Below the pieces are notes generated by a model, which did no database searches, was not told the origin of the DNA, and saw nothing but the letters and a program-made list of their open reading frames with translations. The translations under genes and the position numbers were made by a program. Below are positions 1 through 6,520 of a stretch of 32,379 nt of DNA, one piece after another. This DNA is from Leptospiraceae bacterium (GTDB lineage: Bacteria; Spirochaetota; Leptospiria; Leptospirales; Leptospiraceae), in the NCBI GenBank assembly GCA_025360185.1, contig JANYCR010000606.1, positions 1-32,379 of the forward strand, written 5' to 3'. The number at the start of each line of letters is the position of its first letter. The first letter of the stretch is position 1.

Positions 1-466
1 AAGTCCCAGGCATAATCGAACCACCGTAAACAAAAAGAGAAGGAATATCAAGCCTAGCAAGCGCCATAAGACAACCGGGCATATTTTTATCACAACCACC
101 GATTGCCACAACTCCATCAAAACGCATTGCGTTAGTTACTACTTCAATTGAGTCAGCGATTACTTCCCGAGATGGTAATGAATAATGCATTCCTTCATGT
201 CCCATAGAAATTCCATCCGAAACTGTAATCGTATTAAAGATTTGTGGCATTCCACCTGCACGGCGAATTCCTTCTTTGACTTTTTCGGCGAGTTTGTTGA
301 TATGCGAATTACAAGGTGTAATCTCTGACCAAGTGGATGCGACACCAATCATTGGTTTTTGAAAGTCTTCGTCGATAAATCCCACTGCACGGAGCATAGC
401 ACGGTTAGGCGCTCTCATGTCTCCACTTGTTGTCATGCTACTTCTGCGTTTTAAATTTTCTGCCAT
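1..466 (-). CDS. ilvD: Dihydroxy-acid dehydratase, N-terminal part (cut by window edge)
   Basis: IlvD dehydrates 2,3-dihydroxy acids to 2-keto acids in the valine, isoleucine and leucine pathway, using an Fe-S cluster and Mg2+ in the cytoplasm. The first 155 codons are present and the rest lies off the left edge. Seen in the translation: the N-terminal [19 protein letters not shown] block, the PCN motif with Cys52, the [16 protein letters not shown] block around Asp84, and [10 protein letters not shown] with the cluster-binding Cys125. These are hallmark IlvD/Edd motifs, and the N-terminal wording favours IlvD over phosphogluconate dehydratase. The ATG at 464-466 is preceded by AGAGGA at a good distance. 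Nothing looks broken. The cassette behind it (488-3572) has the same orientation and lies upstream of ilvD, so read-through into ilvD is possible. Confidence 0.95.
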   Translation of the reverse strand, partial: MAENLKRRSSMTTSGDMRAPNRAMLRAVGFIDEDFQKPMIGVASTWSEITPCNSHINKLAEKVKEGIRRAGGMPQIFNTITVSDGISMGHEGMHYSLPSREVIADSIEVVTNAMRFDGVVAIGGCDKNMPGCLMALARLDIPSLFVYGGSIMPGT

Positions 467-487
467 TGTTTTTCCTCTAGGTATTGA

Positions 488-1273
488 TTACTTTAATTTA
501 TTTTTGAAATAATTTCTGATACTTTTAGGTATTCTATTTTCCCATTCTTCTTTTTTTATATGAAAGCCATGCCATTGTCTTTGAGGATTATCGCCTTCAT
601 AATAAAATTCGATAAAGGTTTTATGCCTGTCATCGAAATTATATAATTGTTTTGCACTTTTATTGAAATCTGGAATAGCATTATCGAGGAAGTTTTGAGC
701 GTCTATAAAACTACACAGCAATGGTGATTCACCTTTCCAATGACCAGCACCATTTTCACCATGTTTAGCGGATAAATTAAATTTTCGCTTAGGGATATTT
801 GCAATTATCCATTCAATTAAACTTTTTATTTCTCCGCACGAATTAATTTGAATTTTTTCAAATTCGAAATTCGAACGCACATTCAAAATTGTTTTAGTTT
901 CTTCTTTTTCATATAAAGAAATCAAACTTAGTTTTGGGTGAGGCGTTATGGAAGAAATAGCAATGTTTTTTAGAGGTGTTAGGAATGTATTTTCTTGTGC
1001 AAAATTGACGTCAAAAAAAAAGCTGTGAGTATTTTTTACAATTGCATCATCCAAAATTAAAGATAATAAATTTCCATTTGATTGAATAAAATTGGTATCT
1101 AAATCAGTACAATTTTTATTAAAATCATCAACTTGGGATTGATTATAAAAAACAGTTGCTTTGTGTAAATATGCAAACTGGACAAGTTGATAAATTTGCT
1201 TGAGATATGTGCTAGGATTGCTTACATAATGTTCCCAGTTTAGATCCAAGTAAAAATGTAAATCTTCGTACAT
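488..1273 (-). CDS. Unknown protein, third gene of the DUF262/DUF3696 cassette
   Basis: I do not recognise this 261-residue protein. It has no signal peptide or membrane segment, so it is probably cytoplasmic. The N-terminal two thirds look like an ordinary mixed alpha/beta fold. The C-terminal third is rich in polar and aromatic residues that look conserved by nature: KHGENGAGHWKGESPLL (170-186, with His171, Glu173, His178, Glu182) and FIEFYYEGDNPQRQWHGFH (220-238, with Glu222, Glu226, Asp228, His235, His238). Such clustered His/Glu/Asp could form an active or metal site, but that is inference. Its start codon overlaps the ATPase stop by one base (TAATG), so the two are translationally coupled. 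It is the last gene of the cassette and ends 22 bases before ilvD. By position it could be the effector or a sensor subunit of a defence system. Confidence 0.8.
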   Translation of the reverse strand: MYEDLHFYLDLNWEHYVSNPSTYLKQIYQLVQFAYLHKATVFYNQSQVDDFNKNCTDLDTNFIQSNGNLLSLILDDAIVKNTHSFFFDVNFAQENTFLTPLKNIAISSITPHPKLSLISLYEKEETKTILNVRSNFEFEKIQINSCGEIKSLIEWIIANIPKRKFNLSAKHGENGAGHWKGESPLLCSFIDAQNFLDNAIPDFNKSAKQLYNFDDRHKTFIEFYYEGDNPQRQWHGFHIKKEEWENRIPKSIRNYFKNKLK

Positions 1274-2418
1274 TAGAAACCCATTAAATACTTTCTATCT
1301 ATTGTAAACTGATCAAAAAAACCTTCTGGTGTATAGCGAACTTTGCCATTATCTTCAATATTAATTTTAGTTGCAATACTGCAATGCTCGATTTCATTTC
1401 TATCAAAATGATAAATAGAAACATTATTTTTGGAAATTCCTTTCTGGACTTCTTCGAATTTTTTACATTGTACTAAAATTCCATTTATAATATGATCGCT
1501 GTGCGTTTCTATTACGATTTGAATTCCAGCCTGTGCGGCTAAGCAAATTAATTCCACTAATTTAGCCTGTCCATTGGGATGCAAATGTGCTTCTGGATTT
1601 TCGATCAAAAGGAGTGCATCTGGTTGGGAAGATAGAATGGCGACAATTATGGGCATAACATATGTTATACCGAAACCAACATTGCTTGCCCGAAATGGAT
1701 TAGTCTTTCCTTCTCTAGATTCTGTATTAAATTGATATTTTAATTCGTAACCTAAATTACCTACATCTTGAACCACAATATTAACGCCTTCGCTAATTTC
1801 TCTTTCCCAAGCTGTGGTTTGGCTGAATAAATCATTGGATTTTGAATTTTTATTACAAAGATTTTCCATTACATCTTTATTTTTATTTCGATCCAGAAAA
1901 TGTACAAAATATTCTGCCTGTCCTTCTAGAACAGAAATCTGATTATGAATATCAACAACTACATCATCTTTTTTGTACGAAACTTGAGGACCAAGTCTAG
2001 CTGCACTAATAAACTGACAGTATTTATTGAATATATTTTCTTTTTCTAATATTTCTTTTTGAGAAATATGAATAGTATCTAAAGATTTATATATAAGAGT
2101 CTTTTCTGAGTCCGAGTCCTTATTTTCAAATGAATACAATAGGTTATGATTATCTGTCAAAATTTCAAAACTTATCTTATTATCTTTACTAAATTGGTAT
2201 AATGCATCTTTTGCTGTACCGACTGTTACTGGGTTAGATTTCAAATCTAGGTATTCGAAATTTGAATTTTTTAAATAAGATTCCCTTAGGAGTAAGAGCA
2301 CATGAATCGCCGATGATTTTCCTACTCCATTTGAACCACATAGTACCGTTAAATTAGAATACTCTAAAAGAGTATCTTTATGAGTTTTAAAATTTTTTAT
2401 TCGTAATTTCTTTATCAT
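1273..2418 (-). CDS. AAA15-type ATPase with DUF3696 C-terminus, putative defence ATPase
   Basis: This is an SMC/ABC-like ATPase of 381 residues. The Walker A GSNGVGKS is at 28-35. A signature-like ASNVGFG is at 244-250. The Walker B DALLLIENPEAHLHP is at 267-281 and the switch histidine is in ETHSDH (304-309). The end RYTPEGFFDQF (361-371) matches the DUF3696 tail found on AAA15-family proteins. The ENPEAHLHP form of Walker B is typical of the OLD/RecF-like group used in many anti-phage modules. No TOPRIM nuclease domain follows, so any nuclease must be a partner. Its ATG overlaps the DUF262 gene stop by 4 bases, and its stop overlaps the next start by 1 base, so it is the central gene of a three-gene operon. 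ATP-driven sensing of invading DNA is the likely role, inferred from family and context. Confidence 0.9.
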   Translation of the reverse strand: MIKKLRIKNFKTHKDTLLEYSNLTVLCGSNGVGKSSAIHVLLLLRESYLKNSNFEYLDLKSNPVTVGTAKDALYQFSKDNKISFEILTDNHNLLYSFENKDSDSEKTLIYKSLDTIHISQKEILEKENIFNKYCQFISAARLGPQVSYKKDDVVVDIHNQISVLEGQAEYFVHFLDRNKNKDVMENLCNKNSKSNDLFSQTTAWEREISEGVNIVVQDVGNLGYELKYQFNTESREGKTNPFRASNVGFGITYVMPIIVAILSSQPDALLLIENPEAHLHPNGQAKLVELICLAAQAGIQIVIETHSDHIINGILVQCKKFEEVQKGISKNNVSIYHFDRNEIEHCSIATKINIEDNGKVRYTPEGFFDQFTIDRKYLMGF

Positions 2419-3572
2419 TGTTTGAACTTATTTAGCAATTTATCAAATTCAGTATGACGGCTTTTGACATTTTCTTTTGCCGCCGTTCCAGTTGTTATAG
2501 CTCCCCAAAACTTCTCTTTATTTTGGAGCTTCGTAAAATCATCAATAAATTTCTTCTTATTAGCAATTAATTTCTGTTTCTGATCATTTGAGAGTTTTGC
2601 AAAATAAACACTTATTATTTCAAACAAAGCTTTATTAATCGGCTTTCGTTTGTCTTCCAATGCTTTTCGTTTTCTAAATGCATCTTTATTAAAGACTGTA
2701 AATGCTAATTCCATACTATCCAGAAATGCTTTCGCTATTTTATTTTGTTCTATCTTATTGTTAGGAATTGCTTTTGTACCTAATGTCATGAATGAATCCA
2801 TATCAGGCTCATACATATTATAATCCAGAAGATAGAAAGTAGTAAATCTTGTTGCAAAATCTAAATCTTCTTGTCTCTTTGAAGGAACAGATCCGTCCGT
2901 TGCTTTTAGAAACATTTGTCCTTCCTTGGTGTTTTCAGAAACGAGTGACTCTATAAAATCCATTGGATAACCCTGAAATAACGCAGTTCTAATTTCTTGT
3001 GGCTTTAGTTCAATTCCACCTTGGTTAATTCTACTAAAAATATTATATTTTACTTGTTCGGGTGTACCTTTGCCAATCAAGTTGATCGTTACTTGATTGG
3101 TTTGTATCCTTCTTTGCACATCTTTGGGTAGTTCATTCCATGACTTGCCATTATACTCATTTCTAAATTCTAAATCCTGTAATTTAAAAGACTGTTTATT
3201 TCCACTTACCGTTTTATCTTTCTTTTTATCGCCGAGTATAAAATGTTCTAATGCGCTTATTCTCTGTAACCCGTCTATTACACGCCATTTCTTATCATCT
3301 CCTTCATCAAAATAAAATAATGGTATTGGTAGATTAAGCATTAACGATTCTATAAAACGACTTTTCTTTTTTAAATCCCAAAGATTCGGCAATCTCTGAA
3401 ATTTAGGGACTAAAATTTCATTGTAATCTAGCATTTCAACTAGCTGTCCAATCGTTCTTGGAATAATGTTGATATTAATATCATTCGGATCAAAAGGTAT
3501 TTCGATTTTGATATTTTCATTACCTTCTTCTTTCTCGATAGGTTCTTCTTCATTATTAGTTGCTTTCGTCAT
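2415..3572 (-). CDS. DUF262 (ParB/Srx-like) domain protein, first gene of putative defence cassette
   Basis: The 385-residue protein carries the DUF262 signature of the ParB/sulfiredoxin-like nuclease superfamily, also found at the N-terminus of GmrS-type restriction enzymes. It shows LVPKFQRLPNLW (54-65), the nucleotide-binding IDGLQR motif (99-104; the usual form is DGQQR), and FSRINQGGIELKPQEIRTALF (179-199, the conserved N-x-G-x2-L-x3-EIR region). The first 30 residues are acidic and low in complexity. No C-terminal DUF1524 HNH nuclease domain is visible, unlike GmrSD, so it depends on partners. It heads the operon: its TGA overlaps the ATPase ATG. The ATG at 3570-3572 has only a weak upstream ribosome-binding sequence. 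DUF262 proteins in other systems hydrolyse or sense NTPs and may detect modified phage DNA; that role here is inference. Confidence 0.88.
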   Translation of the reverse strand: MTKATNNEEEPIEKEEGNENIKIEIPFDPNDININIIPRTIGQLVEMLDYNEILVPKFQRLPNLWDLKKKSRFIESLMLNLPIPLFYFDEGDDKKWRVIDGLQRISALEHFILGDKKKDKTVSGNKQSFKLQDLEFRNEYNGKSWNELPKDVQRRIQTNQVTINLIGKGTPEQVKYNIFSRINQGGIELKPQEIRTALFQGYPMDFIESLVSENTKEGQMFLKATDGSVPSKRQEDLDFATRFTTFYLLDYNMYEPDMDSFMTLGTKAIPNNKIEQNKIAKAFLDSMELAFTVFNKDAFRKRKALEDKRKPINKALFEIISVYFAKLSNDQKQKLIANKKKFIDDFTKLQNKEKFWGAITTGTAAKENVKSRHTEFDKLLNKFKQ

Positions 3573-3669
3573 GTTTTTTCTGATAGTAATTTCCTAAAAA
3601 GAGGCTTTAAATACATTTTCCATTTAATAATATCCTTGAAAACTCTTAAATTAGTAAGAATCAATTTAT

Positions 3670-3741
3670 TTTTCAGTGGAATTACAAGATTATGCGCTCG
3701 ATGTCCCAACAGGCAAAATTACAGAGGCTAAAGAGAAGTAG
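3670..3741 (+). pseudogene. Relic coding fragment, copy 1 of a 72-base decayed repeat
   Basis: In one plus-strand frame this stretch reads FSVELQDYALDVPTGKITEA and then KEK before a TAG stop at 3739-3741. The 72 bases align without gaps to 4804-4875, where the same frame reads FSVDKQNYLLHVPPGKITEV and then a stop. By hand count 54 of 72 bases agree, and many differences fall at third codon positions, as expected for two diverged copies of one coding sequence. An in-frame TAA just upstream (3655-3657) and the absence of a start show that this copy is dead. It lies 3 bases from the end of the HEPN gene, so the two copies flank the MNT/HEPN module. The parent family is unknown to me. Confidence 0.55.
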
Positions 3742-3743
3742 CC

Positions 3744-4166
3744 TTATTTTTCAGAAGTATAAAATAAACTATAGGTTACTGATAAGTAATCTTTGATTTG
3801 AGAAAAAAGAATTTTTGCTGATTGAAGTATAGCTTCTGCTTCTTCCAAACTTACTTCTTTCATATCTAAATAATCAGATTCCTGCCTGAGTTCAAAAGCT
3901 GAATGTAAAAACTTAGATGCATCTTTTGAAAATTTTCCAGTCTTAACAAATTCTTTATCGAAATGGGAGATAACGCCTGTATGCTTCGATATGGAAATCC
4001 CTGTAATATTAATTAAAGCAAGTATTCCATAAAACATGGAATAGTAAGAACGATTTATTGAAGAACGAAAGCTTTTATTTTCGAAGAGTAGCTCTGCATC
4101 ATGTAAAGATTCTTCTGCTTCTCTCAATCTAAAGAGAATGAATTTTTTCTTTTCGTCTAAATTCAA
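3744..4166 (-). CDS. HEPN domain protein of an MNT/HEPN toxin-antitoxin pair
   Basis: This 140-residue helical protein matches the HEPN group that pairs with minimal nucleotidyltransferases (COG1895/COG2250-like). It shows the NRSYYSMFYGILALI helix (38-52), KHTGVISHFDKEFVKTG (61-77) and LRQESDY (93-99). HEPN toxins are usually RNases with an R-x4-6-H motif. Here the matching position reads Arg94-x4-Tyr99, so the canonical His is absent, as in several members of this subgroup. The start is a TTG at 4166 inside the stop of the MNT gene (CTTTGA), so translation is coupled. There is no other usable start before residue 44. The last ~15 residues diverge from the helical pattern and may be an extension. 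In characterised MNT/HEPN pairs the MNT protein AMPylates and silences the HEPN toxin; I infer the same here. Confidence 0.82.
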   Translation of the reverse strand: MNLDEKKKFILFRLREAEESLHDAELLFENKSFRSSINRSYYSMFYGILALINITGISISKHTGVISHFDKEFVKTGKFSKDASKFLHSAFELRQESDYLDMKEVSLEEAEAILQSAKILFSQIKDYLSVTYSLFYTSEK

Positions 4167-4504
4167 AGAGCAATTCCAGTATTAAGAACGTTTTGAATAA
4201 AAAAACTATGTTTCATTTGCGGATTCGAAAATGTCTTTTCAGGAATATAAGCCCCAACAATTAGCATATCATTTTCAAATCCTATTTCCCAAACTAGTTC
4301 ACTTATTTTTTTTTTATCTGAATCGTCTTTATAAACAATCATTAGGTCATAGTCTGAATCAGGTCGAGCTGTTCCTGTTACTCTCGAACCATATAACCAT
4401 AATTTTGAGTCGGGAAAGGATTTCTTTATTTTATCAGATAGAAACTTTATCGTTTGCTCTTCTTTCTCATTCATAGGTTTCATTTTATTCATTGGTATTT
4501 CCAT
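4163..4504 (-). CDS. Minimal nucleotidyltransferase (MntA-like antitoxin)
   Basis: A 113-residue nucleotidyltransferase-fold protein. The signature LYGSRVTGTARPDSDYDL (residues 37-54) contains the GS motif (Gly39-Ser40) and the metal-binding Asp51 and Asp53; a possible third acidic residue is in ENDMLIV. In MNT/HEPN systems this enzyme transfers AMP to the HEPN toxin and inactivates it. I chose the ATG at 4502-4504 because AAGAGG lies 5 bases upstream. The longer frame opening with TTG at 4561 has no good ribosome-binding site and would add 19 residues rich in charge. The gene comes first and overlaps the HEPN start by 4 bases. A truncated lipoprotein gene begins divergently at 4589, so promoters for both probably lie between 4505 and 4588. 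Confidence 0.85.
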   Translation of the reverse strand: MEIPMNKMKPMNEKEEQTIKFLSDKIKKSFPDSKLWLYGSRVTGTARPDSDYDLMIVYKDDSDKKKISELVWEIGFENDMLIVGAYIPEKTFSNPQMKHSFFIQNVLNTGIAL

Positions 4505-4588
4505 TTCAACCTCTTTTTCTTCGCTCCATGCTCTAACACTTCCTTCTTTTCCATTGCACAATTTTCTTGGTATTAAAATACTAGAACA

Positions 4589-4939
4589 ATGAAAATCTTT
4601 TTGTTTCTAATCTTACTTTCGCTGAGTTGCAAATCAGTAGAAGATTCTAAACCAATTGAAAATCTAGAAGACAAAGCTCTTATTAAAAAATGGATTGTGA
4701 CTCCCGAAAGTGGACTTAATCTTCGTGATACACCTTCTCGCAAAGGAAAATCCATTCGACTTCTACCACGCAGAACAATGGTTATCCACAAACAAACATT
4801 AAATTCTCAGTGGACAAACAAAATTACCTTCTTCATGTCCCGCCAGGAAAGATTACAGAGGTTAGATAGAAGTAGTTACAATTGGCTTATGTTGAGTATC
4901 CGCTTATTTTTTATGTTTAAAATTTATATAGTACCCTGA
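4589..4939 (+). pseudogene. Truncated SH3b-domain lipoprotein
   Basis: The N-terminus is a lipoprotein signal (MKIFLFLILLSLSC, lipid-attached Cys14). It is followed by the first half of a bacterial SH3 domain: GLNLRDTPSRKGKSIRLLP (residues 43-61), matching the usual LNVRSGPSTSSKVIGTLP pattern. After about residue 70 the match ends abruptly and the frame runs into unrelated low-complexity sequence. That tail overlaps 4804-4875, which in another frame encodes a peptide homologous to the relic at 3670-3741. The simplest reading is an internal deletion that joined the front of one gene to the back of another. SH3b domains bind cell-wall or protein ligands at the envelope. A short product could still be made, but a normal fold is unlikely. 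Confidence 0.6.
4804..4875 (+). repeat. Copy 2 of the 72-base decayed repeat
   Basis: Direct copy of 3670-3741, same orientation, 54 of 72 bases identical by hand alignment with no gaps. In the frame matching copy 1 it reads FSVDKQNYLLHVPPGKITEV followed by Arg and stop. The two copies bracket the MNT/HEPN pair and the front of the SH3 lipoprotein. This suggests either an old tandem gene duplication that has since decayed or recombination that brought the module in. Confidence 0.6.
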
Positions 4940-5142
4940 ATTTTTCTGAAATCAACGGCAAACTTTTTGCCTTCTTTAATAATTTCTTCGATAGTCATGT
5001 CTTCAAAAAGATTTTGTCTCCATTTCGTATAATCAAATCTTTCACGATTTATAATGGAAATAAATTTTTCTGCTTCAATAATATCCATATATTTGAATAA
5101 GATATTAAATCCAATGGACTTAATTTCGGCATCGGTTCTCAT
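4924..5142 (-). CDS. Small antitoxin-like protein paired with PIN toxin
   Basis: A 72-residue protein starting MRTDAEIKSIGFNILFKYMD and containing FISIINRERFDYTKWRQNLF, then a short acidic and basic tail. This pattern belongs to a widespread family of small proteins encoded next to PIN-domain toxins; its typical landmarks are a MR-T-DAEI start and an FDYTKWRQ-L core. I see no classic DNA-binding fold, so how it neutralises the toxin is unclear. The ATG overlaps the last bases of the PIN gene (ATGA), so the toxin gene comes first, the reverse of the usual antitoxin-toxin order. The end of the gene overlaps the tail of the truncated SH3 frame on the other strand by 16 bases. Confidence 0.8.
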   Translation of the reverse strand: MRTDAEIKSIGFNILFKYMDIIEAEKFISIINRERFDYTKWRQNLFEDMTIEEIIKEGKKFAVDFRKIQGTI

Positions 5143-5579
5143 TCATTTTCTCCTATTTTAATAATAAAATCAACCGGATTTAAAATTGAAATCTCAAGGA
5201 TTTCTGGTTGCTTCCTTATGATTCCATTATCTGTTGTGATAAAGTAATCTGCTTTCGTTTCAATTGCACATGCTAGGTGAATAGAATCTTTTTTTCCTAA
5301 TCCTAATAAATGAAACTTATTAGCCAGCTTTTCGGTTTCACTAGTTCCAACAAAGTAAATTTTAGAATATCTCTCAAAATTGTAAATTTCATTTTTCTTC
5401 TGTCCGTCTATATTTTGTTCATTTTCATAATCAAGAATAAACGACCAAACTAGCTCAATCAGACCATTTTTTATTTTTTCTTGAATCACAAGTTTTGCTT
5501 CACTTTCAATTCTAATTTTAAATTGACTCTGATCATCATAGGGTCTATTAAAGCAACAGTTATCTAAATAAATACGCAT
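5139..5579 (-). CDS. PIN-domain toxin (VapC-like ribonuclease)
   Basis: A 146-residue PIN-domain protein. The opening MRIYLDNCCFNRPYDD places Asp6 as the first metal ligand; this LDNCCFNRP opening marks one PIN subgroup. Further acidic residues are Glu52/Glu54 (LDYENE), Asp98 in GKKDSIHLACA and Asp117 in YFITTDNGI, which together give the PIN acidic quartet. The length is usual for VapC. PIN toxins cleave RNA, often tRNA or rRNA. The start overlaps the preceding gene's stop (TAATG at 5579) and the antitoxin ATG overlaps its stop. It may therefore be co-transcribed with the upstream membrane protein and SpoIIE gene unless it has its own promoter inside the preceding gene. Confidence 0.88.
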   Translation of the reverse strand: MRIYLDNCCFNRPYDDQSQFKIRIESEAKLVIQEKIKNGLIELVWSFILDYENEQNIDGQKKNEIYNFERYSKIYFVGTSETEKLANKFHLLGLGKKDSIHLACAIETKADYFITTDNGIIRKQPEILEISILNPVDFIIKIGENE

Positions 5580-6520
5580 TATCCCTTCCTTCTCCTCCTA
5601 AACCTCGGCTCTATGTATTGGACGAGCGACTTACTAGCGATTACCCCGCGCTCGATAAAGTATTTGATTTTGCCGAGAGTGAGGACTCTTCGAAAGTAGA
5701 TTGCGTTCTTAGACCAAACTTCTTCGTCATCGAGACAGCCTTTTTCGTGGTTGTGGAGAGATTGAAATAATTCGATTTTTTTTGTGAATCCGAAACTCTT
5801 TTTATTCAGGCTAATTTTAACACCGAATAAATGTCCGTATTTTTCAAAGTCAGATTGCTTTTCTCCTTCGATGTGAATGGAAAATATATGTGCGCTCTTT
5901 GCCTCTGGTGGTTTGATCTCAGAAAGGTTGAAATGCATTCTAAGAGTCTGTGAATTACTTAGCTCTAAAAAATTTATCTTCTCAGGGAGTAATGTCGCTT
6001 TGCCGTAACGTTGCTTTTTTGCGAGAGTCGAGTAGTGGGTCATCGTTGTAAATTTTTCTAGCTCGTATTTGTAATAGTCTTCCGTATAACGTAGCTTTGA
6101 GCGCTTGGAAATATTGATTAAAAATCTTTCTATATCCGCCCAGAGTTCTTTTCCTATCGCATACGCGGCAAATACCGCAACTACTGACTCTACCGAAAAT
6201 AAATCGTCCGGTTTGTATTTGTAAAATATTCCCGCAATTACAGAGCCCAGTAGAACACCAAAGAATTTTTGAAACTTGAGTTGGATTTTTGCATAGGCGG
6301 AGACATGATTGGACTGAACATCTTTTACGTATTCTTCGAACGGGTAAAAGCTAACATGCTCGGACGTTATGCGCCTGCTATACGGATAAAGCACAATATG
6401 CGCTTCAATCGAATCGTATTCTCGCAGTTTATCAATCTCATAAATACTCACGTCATACAAGTTTGCATGACGGGAGCTTTTTTCTAAATGAATGATATTT
6501 TCAGGAAATTCTGGGATCAT
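5579..6520 (-). CDS. Unknown membrane protein downstream of SpoIIE phosphatase
   Basis: I do not recognise this 313-residue protein. Two hydrophobic segments lie near the middle, FFGVLLGSVIAGIFY (86-100) and VESVVAVFAAYAIG (110-123). The N-terminal ~80 and C-terminal ~180 residues would therefore sit on the same side, probably the cytoplasm. The C-terminus is strongly basic (FRRRRKG). The C-terminal half has a beta-rich pattern. Its start codon touches the stop of the SpoIIE gene (overlap at 6520), so the two are an operon and the protein may work with the phosphatase. Its own stop overlaps the PIN toxin start. No motif suggests an enzyme. Confidence 0.75.
   Translation of the reverse strand: MIPEFPENIIHLEKSSRHANLYDVSIYEIDKLREYDSIEAHIVLYPYSRRITSEHVSFYPFEEYVKDVQSNHVSAYAKIQLKFQKFFGVLLGSVIAGIFYKYKPDDLFSVESVVAVFAAYAIGKELWADIERFLINISKRSKLRYTEDYYKYELEKFTTMTHYSTLAKKQRYGKATLLPEKINFLELSNSQTLRMHFNLSEIKPPEAKSAHIFSIHIEGEKQSDFEKYGHLFGVKISLNKKSFGFTKKIELFQSLHNHEKGCLDDEEVWSKNAIYFRRVLTLGKIKYFIERGVIASKSLVQYIEPRFRRRRKG

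Noticed and set aside
4505-4561. Longer TTG start for the MNT gene
   Set aside because: It lacks a ribosome-binding site, whereas the ATG at 4504 has AAGAGG at 5 bases.
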